From: Rhododendron vialii
Taxonomy: Eukaryota; Streptophyta; Magnoliopsida; Ericales; Ericaceae
NCBI RefSeq assembly: GCF_030253575.1
Contig: NC_080567.1
Location: 35,369,501 to 35,433,500, forward strand
DNA: 64,000 nt
Direction: 5' to 3'
Part shown: positions 45,101 to 57,000 of the stretch, piece by piece
Position numbering within the stretch: the stretch's first letter is position 1
How the letters are laid out: every line of letters starts with the position of its first letter
Program-made: the position numbers and the translations under genes
The notes under the pieces: model-generated
Told to the model about the DNA's origin: nothing
The model's input: the letters and a program-made list of their open reading frames with translations, nothing else
Databases searched by the model: none

Positions 45101-48100
45101 CAGTGGAGTTAAGTTGAAGACATGAATTTCCAATGTGGTTGATTGGAGATCAGTTGATGTCATGATATTACTGGTAAAAAAAAAAATCGAATCAAGTAAA
45201 ACTAAAATCCTGAAATCAGAACAATTATTCAACTAAATATGCAGGACTCCATAAGAAACAGGGAACATGTCCTTAAGAGATAGAACACCTGAAAACAAGC
45301 AAATAAAGAAAAGAAATAGGCAGAACATACTTTTCGGTCGTTCTTTGGATCTGCGTGGCCGTCTTGTGCAAAGAATGCCAAGATTAAATTTCCAACAAAG
45401 GCTCCAATATCATACCCCATAGGACCGTAGAAAGCAAATTCTGGATCTATAACCTGGGTTGAGTCACTAGTAACCATGACAGAACTAGTATGGAGATCAC
45501 CATGTATAAGCGCTTGGGCTCTCTCACAAAACCTGCACGAGTTAATGAAGGAAACTGTAGGAGCAGTAAAAAACTCTTGAACTCGTCTCCTCAGCGTTCA
45601 AAATAGAGCCCAAAATATTCATGAGAATAAAATGTACTGGAGAGGTAAAGAATGGTTAGTGTTTAGAATGAAGGGATGGAGGAGACCTAAAACGTGCGAC
45701 CGTGCCCGAGTTATCAGGGCTACCTACGTATCCCGGTGTACAGGGAATCAGGTCAAACGTAGTTCCATTTTTTCTCGGGAAGATGGTCTCTCTTTTTCTC
45801 TGAAAATCTATGTTCTCTCTAGAGGAGATGGCTCTCTCTCTATAGAAATCCGTGTTCTCTCTAGAGGAGATGGCTCTCTCTCTCTCTAGAAATCTGTGTG
45901 TGTGTCTCTATTTCTGAAGGAGAGGTCCTCTCTCTATCTGAATACCAGCACTGGTATTTATAGGCTAGGAACAAAACCTCCGCTGGACCCATATTGCCGC
46001 AGACCTTGCCCTTCCATGGTCCTGCCGTGACCTTGTCCGCGGGACCCTGGAGGGCCTATCTACCCTTACTCGCGATTGCTCTTGCGGGCCTCAATAACCC
46101 CGTGAGCTTGTTCAGCTACGCGGGGCCTATCTTGCCGCGAACCCCACCCTTCCGCGGGACTACTGCGGCCCTGTCCGCGGGACCCTGGCGGGCCTGACTG
46201 CCCTCGCGATGGCTCTCGCAAACCTCTTTTACCCTCACGAGTTTGTTCGGCTGCGCGGTGTCCCTCTTGTGCCATGTCTACGCGCGGGCTCCATCTCATG
46301 CCTCATGGCACCAAATCTCTCTGTGAGGCAGCTACTTACCACATGTCAATCTCACGATCTGTCCACGCATCATCACGTGAGTGGTAGGTCAAACTTCTTC
46401 TGAGGTCGACGGTCATAATCTTGACCGCACCTACAAAAACCTTACAGGTTTGATAAAAAAAAAAGGGTAACACATGAAGATAAAGTGAATTACTAACTGC
46501 TAAAACTTATCAAAGTAAATGTAACTAAGGTGGCTGCAGTACATGGCTTTCAATTCAGCAACTTCAAGCTTCAGAGTGTTATCCTCGCGAAGTGCCTCCG
46601 CATCACGATCAAGATAAGGAGAAGTCCAGTGATTATACTGAGACACTTTGTAAGGGTCAGAAAAGACAACCTGCTCAGTCAGCCGGCATAACTCCACATT
46701 CCCACAAAATTCAGCCACTGCAGAAAGCATGCAGTTAAACACATTAGTATCGTGAATTAAAACTCATCAACACTGTTAAATCCTTTTGCTTTTCAAACAG
46801 GACTAATAGTATTTGCGAGATCTCAAGTCAGGAAGCAATGAGAGATATTTAGAGATTTGGTTGCCTGCAAGCTTGTTTGTGTCTAATCGGCTTGTGCCTT
46901 TTGGAACCAAGAAGTTCATTATGACGTACCACCCATGTCACACATCGTAGATACATATGTCATGAAAGCCTAGTAAGACATTTCTATCACCGAAATTCCG
47001 CATCACTCCTTAGGTGGAACTAACACGACATTGTTTAGTTGTGAAAAAGACAACCAAAAAATAAGCTCGCCCACATGTTTCATCACCAAAAGTCGAGTGC
47101 AACACAAACTACTGATATTTTAGTTACCAAAAAAAAACTACTGATATTTGTCACCTTTTCAAGGCATCAAGTCGCAAGTGGTTCTATTGTTTTCACATTT
47201 CAGAAACATATTATGGCAAACAAAGAGAATATACAAATGAGTTCTTAACCCCAAATTATATTTTTTCCCTTGAAACAAAATACAGAAATAGGAGAGAACT
47301 CCCATCGGAAAGGAGAACGAAACTCAAAACCACGACGACTTTATCCAACAATGAACTTTGCCTATGCAGTAGAAACAAGTTTCAGTCGACTCCCACTGCT
47401 TCATTCTCGCTTATTCGTATCTAGCAAAGATCATGCTTCGCATTCTACCTTACTCATAGTTACCTGCTTGTTTGTGCTCCGTGGTAGTACGGTAAATAAG
47501 GGATGTGAAGAAAAGTGTCCTTGCCATATATTCCGAAATGTGTTCTGCAAGCAACGGGTACTCAATTCCAGCAATCAACCCTTTCCTCAGGATTATATGT
47601 GGAGGTTCCAGGTAACGCATGCCAATCAAAGACATGGCACGGTCAAAATGATAAACTTCTGGAACATGATCAGGGCACAACCGACCATGCTCTTTTAGCG
47701 CCACCGACTCAAAGTAAGCACGTTCCTTTGTCATCGGCCATGATTCCCCAATGCAACGTATGTATGGAAGAGCCTGCACTCAGTCAACCAGATTTCAGAT
47801 ACAAGGCTCTCTTTTTTTAACAAGAATGCTAAGACACCATTGAAGAAGTGAGTATTTTCAGAGACAAATGTAACAAAATCCAGCAAACAAATTTACTCAA
47901 TACATAAAAACACGTTGCATGCGGAGATATACCAAAGTAAATAAGTACAAAGTCAACACCTCAAGCGTGACTGCAAAATCAGCACAGCTACTGATATCGA
48001 AACACACGCTGCATAATCTACTCCATACTCTCAGTGGAGTACATCATGCCGTACGCGTTTTAGGTATCCCCAATATTTCTCATATGCAATGGCTTCTTTT

Positions 48101-48888
48101 GTTTTATACGGAGTATTACTAGAACACTCCACAGTCTCCACCCACAATGGACACACCCGTGGTGAGCATGCAACAGATTATGCAGCATACATTTTCTGGT
48201 ACCCTAACATTTCTCGTATCCAATTGCTTTCTTTCGTTTACTTAACCATTGTCAGTGATACCCTTTCAGCTATCAGTCCTTGATTCGTCTACTTTGCTTT
48301 CAAACAGCATCAAAGAAGCCCAAGCTTGTCTCAGTCCTCTCAGAAATACTGCAAAATCTCATGTGTACTGCTGCCAACGAGCCATTATATCTCAGGGAGG
48401 CCCCAAATTATTTCGCTTTAGACAAATTATTGGGGTTTTTTTCCATCATAATCACATAATTGCAGCACACCTCTACTCAAATGGCTGCACAGTTTACACA
48501 GATACATACACTCGTCTATGCGTGTCCATATGCTACCTATGTATGCAAATAGCACGATGACATCCAATTCATGAAAATAGAAGAAGCAGGTTATCGATTT
48601 AACGAAAGTTCATAACCCAAGTTTAATATCTATTCAACTTCGTTTTCCTTAACATAACATGAAATTGATCATCTAACGAAAGTTCATAACAAAGTTTAAT
48701 ACCTGTTTGATGACGCAGGAACCGGAGGGGCTGGTAACGATGTAGACGAAGTTGAGATTGCCATCGCCGACTTCTTTGATTTGAAGCTCATCGATTTGGT
48801 TGCCGAGCTTGGAGGAGAGAGAAGGAGTGGCCTTTATGTACTCCGCCAGAGACTTGTCATCCAGCGGCCGGAAGCCGTTGGATGCCAT
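42163..48888 (-). CDS. MTK: 5-methylthioribose kinase, copy B
   Basis: Exons 48888-48703, 47773-47464, 46717-46543, 45532-45331, 43117-42903 and 42331-42163 have exactly the lengths of copy A (186, 310, 175, 202, 215, 169 nt) and give 418 residues, ending in TGA rather than TAA. The [15 protein letters not shown] and DPEF motifs are unchanged. Differences from copy A are few: D4N, R27K, V208L, S223A, GAFLG to GAFVG, GFGTAK to GFGAAK, RRIVGVA to RRFVGVV and, near the end, FQG to FQC and ILK to IQK. Introns are longer because of an 880-bp probable solo LTR between exons 3 and 4 and a 1,044-bp MULE-type element between exons 4 and 5. Both copies look functional. Tandem MTK pairs are, as I recall, also known in rice. 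Different introns could affect expression. Confidence 0.94.
43212..44255. mobile_element. MULE-type element in MTK-B intron 4
   Basis: A 9-bp duplication TAATTTCAA flanks it (43203-43211, 44256-44264), and copy A has the empty site near 35200. Terminal inverted repeats of about 180 bp share CTAAACTATGCACATTTTCTC-like sequence. Inside, a block of about 150 bp recurs four times in alternating orientation (approximately 43380-43530, 43640-43795, 43795-43960, 43960-44090). No transposase. Confidence 0.85.
45556..46435 (+). mobile_element. GC-rich probable solo LTR in MTK-B intron 3
   Basis: Starts TGTAGGAGCAGT and ends GACCGCACCTACA, with flanks GAAAC (45551-45555) and AAAAC (46436-46440), a 5-bp duplication with one mismatch. 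Copy A has the empty site at about 36442. A TATTTATAGG promoter motif is at 45955-45964. From 45994 two tandem units of about 135 bp (45994-46131, 46132-46264) are unusually GC-rich for this window. No primer site or coding DNA remains. Confidence 0.72.
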
Positions 48889-50329
48889 TACCTGCTATGA
48901 TGTGTGGGGCCGACGGCGGTGGCGGGGTTTGAGTAGAGGGAGGCGGCGTGAACCGCGACTGCTGAGAGTGGGAGGCGATAGAAAGAGAGGAACCGGATAC
49001 TATGGAAAAAAAAACAAGTGGAGGATTGTGATTCTGTGCTGGATATAGTCGTTGGAAAAAGTCGTTGAGAAAAGTAAAGCGCGAAATAGGAAAGCAGACA
49101 ACAGAATAAAAAGGATACATTGAACCTGCCCATTTTTTGGAAAAAATTTCAGTGTTGAGTGGCTATCACGTGATACCCGCTTGGCGCATTCGAGCAATTT
49201 ATTGCATTTTTGGACGGCTCAAATTTAGAGAAAGAAAAATGAGAGAGAAATGATTTGGGTGAAAAGAAAGAGAATGTTTCAATCCAAGCTGTCCAAAAGT
49301 GTATTGGACGATCCAGATGTGCCGAGCAGAGTATCACGTGGGGAAGTTTGGATAATTTGGGTGGAGTTTTTGAGAAATTTTTAATGAGAATAATGATTGG
49401 AAGTAGGGGTAATGAGTGGAAAGAGATAGAAAGAAAAATGAGAATAATGATAGAAGATAAAGGTAATGAGTGGAGAGTAATGATTTGAAAATAGTGGTAA
49501 TGCGTGTTTTTTGAGTTGGAAAAAAATTTTCAAATCTCGATGATTGAAAGGCTTTTGGCTTCAAGTGCATTTCTATAGATAGATAGATAGACATCCCGCT
49601 TTAGCTGAGGTCGCCCTTAAACCTGAAAAATGCAGACGTCAACTCACAGCCGTTGAATTGTGTTTTCAATGGTCGAGATCTGGTGATGATCATAAACCAT
49701 ACCATAACGTGGTTGGTGGTACTACAAATTTATTTTCTATGACACATATGTCTTTCAATGCATAGAATGAGATCGTGCATCGAACACAAGATCGAAAACT
49801 ATATTTTTTATCGCTAGTATTGTGCTCATTCGATATTGGAATATTAGAAAAACCAAGTCAGGAGGAAAAGGACATGAGAACATGATTTTTTTTAAAAGAG
49901 GTACGACATTGGGAATTTTTTCGCCCCCAAGTATCAAACTAACCGGCGCAACAAGTACTTGATAAAAAAATCTATACCCTCAATCCTAATTTTCTGAATT
50001 TTCTAATTTTGAAATTCCCCCACAAAAAAAGAAAAAAGAAAACCCACATCCAAAGAGAAATGTTGTAGTTACTGACAAATGGATTTCGACGAAATTCCAA
50101 CGTGCCAACCGCAACCCACAGTCTGAGAGTGAACCACGTTCTCTTCTTCCAGCATCTGCCCTACACCCGCACTTTTTTACTTTGATGAGAAGGAAATTCC
50201 TTCCACCAAAATTTATATGATATCAAGCCACACGAGAATTACAAGAATGGTTTCGTAAAGTGTAGTGATAATACTAAAATTGTTTTTATTTATGCCAAAA
50301 TTCTAGTGCACAAAAGACTAGAGCCCGTT
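48889..50329. other. Upstream flank of MTK copy B and spacer
   Basis: 48889-49340 is the duplicated 5' region. 49375-49505 is a low-complexity stretch of repeated AATGATTGGAAGTAGGGGTAA-like units. The remainder to 50329 shows no gene. Confidence 0.5.
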
Positions 50330-51225
50330 TCAGTTTTAAATAAAAGTTCTTATCTTTTAAGAATCTGTTTTCAAGTTTAAAAATAATGATCTTATTGAAA
50401 TAAAAAAAAATATGCAATATGGATCTTATTTGATAAATCTCAACGAGATCTTTTGAACGATATAAAAAAAATTAAAAAAATATTTTCATAGATACATTAT
50501 TTTTAGTTTGAAAATTGAAAATAAATTCTTATTTTTTAAGAAGAGTGCCTCGTTCTGCTTTCTCAAATAAGTACTTAAAAAATAAGGACATATTTTCAAA
50601 TTTAAAAATAATGAGCTTAAAAAAAGAATTTTTTATTTTTTTTTACAGGGTTTGATAGATCTCATCGACATCTATCAAACAAAATCTATATTGCTTATTT
50701 TTTGATTTTAGTAAGCCTATTATTTTTAAGCGTCAAAATTACAAATAAGTACTTATTTTTTAAGGGGCGTTAACCCCATTCCATTTTCTCCAAAAATTAC
50801 TTTTTCAAAAAAAAGGTAATTTCAAACTCAAATATAATAAAATGAAAAATAATTTTTTGAATTTTTTTTTCACCGTTTAAAAGATCTCAATGATATCTAT
50901 CAAACAAGATCCGTATTGATAGGAAAATTATTTGCGTAAACACATAATTTTTGAGCTTGAAATTACCTTCTTTTTGAAAAAATACTTTTTTTGAGAAAGT
51001 GGAATAGGGGGGGCGTTCCACATTCCAAAACAAGCGCTTAAAAAATAAGGGCCTGTTTTCAAGCTTAAAAATAATGGGTTTATGAAAATAGTTTTTCAAT
51101 TTTTTTTTACAGGGTTTGATTGATCTCAAACAAGATCCATATAGTTTATTTTTTTATTTCAATAAGCCTATTATTTTTAAGTTTGGAAATTGCAAATAAG
51201 TACTTATTTTTTAAGAAGGTATACC
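50330..51225. mobile_element. Tandem cluster of related foldback MITEs
   Basis: Four consecutive elements of about 200-230 bp (approximately 50330-50560, 50565-50770, 50785-51005, 51015-51225) each have inverted ends containing AAGTACTTATTTTTTAAG or similar and a centre containing GATCTCAACGA / ATCTATCAAACAAGATC. They are related but not identical. Confidence 0.6.
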
Positions 51226-51629
51226 GGAACAATGTACAAGACTTTCATGCATTGAAGTTTTAGTACCAACAAAAATAGTTTTAGCATTATCACTTCCCTT
51301 CGCAAAATGCTGACAACACGGGTCAGGTAAGTTAACCTTTGTAAATTTTTGTTTTCACAATCTAAAGTTCGACTAATGTTTGAATGAATTTGAGATACAT
51401 GTAATTTTCCGTTATACAGATTACTTTAAACTATGGTAAGAGCTCTACAAATAATTGATGACTTTCATTTTTCTGTTTTCCAATGGCTTCTTGATTGGCT
51501 TCTTTTACTTTCTGGAGGAATTTCAGTAATTTTTTTTTCTCAAGTTTTAATTTGACAATTAAATATATTTTAAACTACCATGGTGCCCGTTCAATGTACA
51601 GGATAACATAACAAAACAGATGCCATTAA

Positions 51630-51671
51630 ATTATTTCCCGTTTCCCGTGCATCGAACGGGCACAAAGCTAG
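51630..51671 (+). mobile_element. Helitron-like 3' terminus
   Basis: A short hairpin (CCCGT at 51644-51648 with ACGGG at 51656-51660) is followed by CTAG at 51668-51671 and then T. That is the layout of a Helitron 3' end. The 5' end (A|TC) was not located, so the length is unknown. Confidence 0.5.
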
Positions 51672-51674
51672 TAG

Positions 51675-52484
51675 GTACATATGAAAATGTACATACTATG
51701 TACATATGAATTTTGTCGAGCCCACCTCGGATCCCACAAAAATGATTTGAACCGTCCATTATTTTTAAAATATTTTTTAATGGAGCTCTGCAAAAAAAAC
51801 AGCTTAATCCAATATCGGCAAGGATTTTTTCTGAATTTGTAAGGGCGAAACTACTTAATTGTTCAGTTTTGTCCCTACACATTCCGAAAAAATCCTTACT
51901 GATATCAGATTTGTTATGATCCGGGGTCACTCAACAACACAACGATATGATGAAAAACTCCCTTAATATTATTTACACAATAATACAAGATGAAAAAATC
52001 TCTCCGGGAGAGCCACAACCGGCTCTCCACCGCTCTGGTGAGCCACACCGGAGTGGGGTGTTGGCGCGAAGCACAGGATCACTCTCTACCTTATTTTCCT
52101 TACATGTATTAGGGTTTTTTTTTTGCCTATATATATTGATGTATATGAGAGCAGAGAGGTGTGTGACTGAAAACAATGTGAGGAAGAGGGTGAGGTCGAG
52201 TGGGTGAGCCGGTGTGGCTTACCGGAGCAGTGGAGAGCCGGTTGTGGCTTTCTCAGAGAGGTTTTTTCATCTTGTATTATTGTGTAAATAACATTAATGG
52301 AGTTTTTCCTTATATCGTTGTGTTATTGAGTAACCCCAGATCCTAAAAAGATTGAGTTGATTTTTTGCAGGGCCACATAAAAAAATATTCTAAAAATAAT
52401 GGGCCATTCGGATTTTTTTTGTGTAAGATTTGAGGTGGGCCCCACAAAATATATATTTACATAGTATGTACAATACATATGTAC
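51675..52484. mobile_element. Foldback MITE (GTACAT family) containing another MITE
   Basis: Outer ends GTACATATG and CATATGTAC lead into inverted arms with GAGCCCACCTC / GAGGTGGGCCC. Without its insert it would be about 370 bp and resembles 1135-1466. Confidence 0.75.
51912..52348. mobile_element. Inner MITE nested in the GTACAT element
   Basis: Ends TGTTATGATCCGGGGTCACT and its inverted partner ending ACCCCAGATCCTAAAA, with AGATT on both sides (51907-51911, 52349-52353). Restoring the target gives GATATCAGATTGAG, matching the intact arm of the related element at 27057. The arms also pair further in (GAGAGCCACAACCGG / CCGGTTGTGGCTTTCTC), so most of the 437 bp is a hairpin. Confidence 0.85.
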
Positions 52485-52494
52485 TCATAGCAGT

Positions 52495-53060
52495 ACTTAT
52501 ACAAAATCTCATTTTCATAAAGAATATACTTTTTCAAATTATGAATTTGACAGAAAATTACCAGACTATTTCTAGAAAAGAGTAATTTTTTATTTGAACC
52601 CAAATAGAAGTAGGATCTCTCTAGTTCTAATTTCTCTGTAGATCCATTTTAAAAAAAGTAATCCAATCAATAATGCCCTTATCTTCAATCTAACCCCAAA
52701 CCTAAATCTGATTCAATTTCTTCCTCCATTTTTTCCTTCCATGTCATCCATCTCCTTCACAAAACTTGTTTAAATTATTCAACGAGTTAACGTCAAGTTG
52801 AGGTTTGGAGAAACGCAAAGTTAAGGTTTGGAGAAGCAAGATTGATAGGGACCAAGGGATCCTGCTGTGCCTGCACTACAAAGTTGTATAACAGCGATTC
52901 GGTTATTCATTTCGGTGATGGACAACTCGAATTAATAAAAGATCAAATTAAATCCAAGTCTTCGGCGTCAAAATAGACTGCCGAATCGGCTACTCTACAA
53001 CCATTGCAGTGCATGCTTCAGTGCAGAATTTCCCATTCCAATTGATAGTGGTATGGACCG
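52495..53060. repeat. Distal end of the MTK duplication
   Basis: Matches about 39360-40085, with small indels. It marks how far the duplicated segment reached; the DNA from about 49400 to 52490 is later insertion. No gene. Confidence 0.7.
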
Positions 53061-53115
53061 TAAAAGTAAAAAAAAATTACTTTTTCGATTTGTCTTGTCG
53101 GGACGAATTAATAAG

Positions 53116-53509
53116 GCTCCGTTTGTTTGGACGTAAAATGTTTTACCTATTTTATACTAGTGTTTGGTTGTGTAAAAAATAAGAAAAACATTTTACATGT
53201 AAAACATTTTTCATTAATTGGATGAAAATGACTTACCTTTAAATTTTTCGTAAGTTATTTTCCGAAATGAATCCGCTGCCTTCTACTGCAATTCTCACTG
53301 CTCAATTTTCTCGATCGTCAGTCATGATCCACGTTTAATTCCAATATTCTCAGATCTCTTCATCGTTTAAGCCCCCTCTCTTTACACTATTTTATCGATT
53401 TTTAAAAATATTTTTCAAGTACTAATCAAACACCGAAAAATAAAAATTTAAAATTTGTTTTCTGAAAAAATATTTACATGAAAAACATTTACATCGAAAC
53501 AAACGGAGC
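53116..53509. mobile_element. MITE upstream of the lipase gene
   Basis: Ends GCTCCGTTTGTTTGGACGTA and TACATCGAAACAAACGGAGC are inverted. Flanks read ATAAG on both sides; a TAA duplication would fit a Tourist-type PIF/Harbinger element. It lies about 300 bp before the lipase start codon. Confidence 0.75.
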
Positions 53510-53739
53510 ATAAGTCACTCAAATTTGACACAAAATTAATAAATAAATAAAAAAGATTGAATAAGAAAAAAAAATGCACTTTTAAAAAATGGTTATTTAA
53601 CTGGTTCTTTTTTGCGAAAGGAAAGGAAGATTCGAAGTTACTTATGAGAATGGATAAGGAATCGAAGTCATTAACGAGGATGCGCTGCACGTGTTGCCAT
53701 CGAGCGTTGGAAATACTCCGCGTCAGAAGCCCAACTGCT

Positions 53740-53776
53740 CCTCTCTCTCTCGCTCTCTCGCTCTCTCTCTCTCTCC
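53740..53776. repeat. CT-rich tract in lipase leader
   Basis: Imperfect (CT)n about 45-80 bp upstream of the ATG, probably in the 5' UTR. Y-rich leaders of this kind are common in plant core promoters. Confidence 0.6.
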
Positions 53777-53817
53777 CATTTTCCTGGCGTCCTCTTCCCT
53801 CTCCCGCCTCCTCGGTG

Positions 53818-53980
53818 ATGGAGAAGTTGGCGGTGGCGGCGATCGTCACCGTCGCATTCTTTTTCACTCTCTCGTTTTCCGGCGTAGAATCTGGCAGCAA
53901 CTTCACCGGAGATTCAAGCATCGGCGGTTTATGCCCTGACCTCATCCAACGCTTCGATTATCCTTGCTCCGAGCACAAAG

Positions 53981-54038
<58 letters not shown>

Positions 54039-57000
54039 GTTTATCTTTGCTCGATTAGTTGCTCCCGTATTTGAGCCATTGTATTTGGATCTATGCTAAT
54101 TAATGAGATGAACCACGGTGTAGGAGTGACCTAGAAGTGACTACTTGATTTTGAGATTTGATTTTACTGTTATTTTAGAGCATCTCCAGCCCTTATGCTA
54201 ATTTGAGTAAAAGCTTCACTACTGGTATGGTTGTAAATTCGAGGGGAGAAATAGCCTTGTAAAATTTGCGTAAGGATTTGAGTCTCCTTGAGTAAAATTC
54301 AATTTGGTATGGATTTGAGTGAAGTAGGTTTTAAATGATATTTACTCAAATATTTAGTTCGAGTAAAAGAAGGTTAAGGGCTGGAGATGTTCTAAAGTGC
54401 TTTTATTTTTATTTTTATGTTTATTGTTGGATTTGATTAGTTGCGTGCTTAGTGAAATGGGGGGTTTGTCTCCATTTGCTTTGTCAAATTCCAGGTGCAG
54501 ACAAAGGATGGTTACGTATTGGGCCTTCATCGCGTCTCATCCGTAGCTGGGATGTTGAGAGAACAAAGGGGTCCTCCCGTTCTGCTTCTACATGGACTCT
54601 TTATGGTGAGCTTTCTCACCATTATTTCGAGCATAAACTGTTTTCACAGTAATGTCTTTGTATCTGTTTAATCTCATTTTAAGACTTACTACTATTCACC
54701 AAAAAGAGTAAAAGATACTACGATATCCCAGTGATTGCTAGTTTTCCAAAGGTTAGCAATATATACAGATACGCATGTATACACATGTATTGATGCTAGC
54801 GATGTGGGTGCAAATCTTTCTTAGGAATACCTTATGCATTAAAAAAATTCCATTGCCGTTGCAAGAACTATCTGCAAACTTTTCCTTCGAAAGTGCACTA
54901 TTAAGTTGTCTAATCAAACATCTGGAGATATATGGGTCAGGAAGCGGTCAAAACCGCATGGACGTTAGAATTCTCTTAACTTATGGGGTCTTTGAAGGAA
55001 AGTGAAAATGTGAGCCAACATAATAAACTGACCCAGGCGCCGCCTAGTGCCTAGGCCGATTAATCAGGGATTATTAGGCACCTAGAGATTAGTCAAGCTC
55101 TTTTCTTTAAATATTCGCCACCCCTCCCCAAGTTTTGAGTAAGTAGAACAACACAAGTAGAACAAAACATTAAATAACATCCAAAATAGAATCATTAAAC
55201 ATTCAAGGTCTCAGATTCAGAACAACCAACGTATAAAGCAAATAGAAAACTAAATGGTGCATCACCCATGTAAACATGCCAATGGTGCATCACCAATGTA
55301 AAACAGTAATGCCCACATAGAAGTAGAACTCATATGCATACCCCTCCCCAAAATCAGGCTTGGTCAGAAGATCAACTAAAGAAAAAGAATAATCATGCGA
55401 CTTGTTAAGCCAACAATGAACACATTATGACTTGGGGCAAAATGGAGTTTATTTGCAAAGTAGCTTCTTAGACATAAGACACTCTCGTTTGTATTGTCCA
55501 TGTCATAGAAGATAAAAATTATAATTACCATGCGAACAATGTGTATTTATGTTCTTAGTTGGTCATTTTGCTAGTGAATTGCTCAATAGTAAATGTGATT
55601 GTAAAGTATACCCCTGCATGTGCTGCTAGATACACGTAAAACTACACCTATTTTTCCTATACCATCATTTTTAAGGCAAGAGGGAAGGGCAACGGAATGG
55701 TGTATGAAGAAATGGCCTATAACGTGGGGTTGGTTGTTCCTTCATTTCGTAGTCCAGGATTATCACAGATCCATGCGAGGAATATCTAGTATGCGAAGTG
55801 GATGACACCTTGTGAGGGGTTGTTTGGTTGGACTTTGGAGAACTCTGTGAAAGCCTCAAAGGCGTAACTCTGAGACATGAAACGGTTTCTTTGGCTTGTT
55901 AATCAACCATGTAGTTTCTGCTCTTCTATTTGGTCCCCCATAAGTATCTGTCCTTCTTCCTTCTCGTTTCCTTCTTCCTTCTTCTGGATACTTCTCAGTC
56001 TTTCACCTAAGGTTCTTCAAGGCTTCTATAACCTAATCTGGTTGCCAGTGCTTTCTTGGCTAAACATCTTTTTTCCTCTATCTTCACGCTACCTTATAAA
56101 TGTTATTATGGATGTCTCAGGGTTCAAGTGTTTGTTTTTGTAAGATATTTATTCAATCATGGAGTATGCGCGTTTAAGATAAAGTGGAACTCACGCACTT
56201 TCTTTCCCTTTTGATAGTCACTGTATGAGAAAAGTTTTATGTGGTGACAGTTGTTTGCTTTAATATTCAAATAGGCTGGTGATGCATGGTTTTTAGGTTC
56301 TATGAATCAATCACTGGGTTACATCCTTGCTGATCATGGTTTCGATGTCTGGGTTGGAAGTGTGCGCGGTACACGATGGAGTCATGGGCATGTATCACTA
56401 TCAGAGAAAGATAAGGTATCATATCTTTTTCTACTTCTCAAAAAAGAATAAAATGGGTAGATGCCTAGTTTTGTTTTTCCTTTCATATTGTTCCATTTCT
56501 TTTTTAATTCTGGTTGCTCTCTCTAAGCAATCTGAACAAACCACATGGTGAATGCAAAATCCTGGCTTGCCTCTATTCTCTAGTTATTTTCTATGCCTCT
56601 GCTGGATACATGCAACTATAATGGTACATAAAGTATTATATCTTCCATTTTTTCCATTAGAAAGACATGGGCTATGCACATGATCTCTTTCTCACTATGT
56701 GACCAACTAATCCTCTGATTCCATTCAATTTTAGATGTCAATAAAGACCGTAAACCCTGAGAGATGTATGGATGTAGTATTGCAATCAAATTAGGTATCC
56801 AATTTAATAGCAGTCATATGTGGAGGATTGGCATTTCATTCTTGACTGTCACAACTGGAAAGTGCATGGCAAAAGTGAGATGCAAGGAAAATTGCAGGGT
56901 TGCAAATGTATGCAAGCAAGCTTATTTTTCTTTCTCAAGTTCATAGTTGATCTTGTAAAAACAGAAGAGTTCAAATTTGATACATGATCCTCTAAACAAA

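Noticed and set aside
53557-53817. N-terminal extension of the lipase
   Set aside because: Lys-rich then CT-repeat translation (RSPTAPLSLALSLSL) with no family similarity. The signal peptide begins at 53818.
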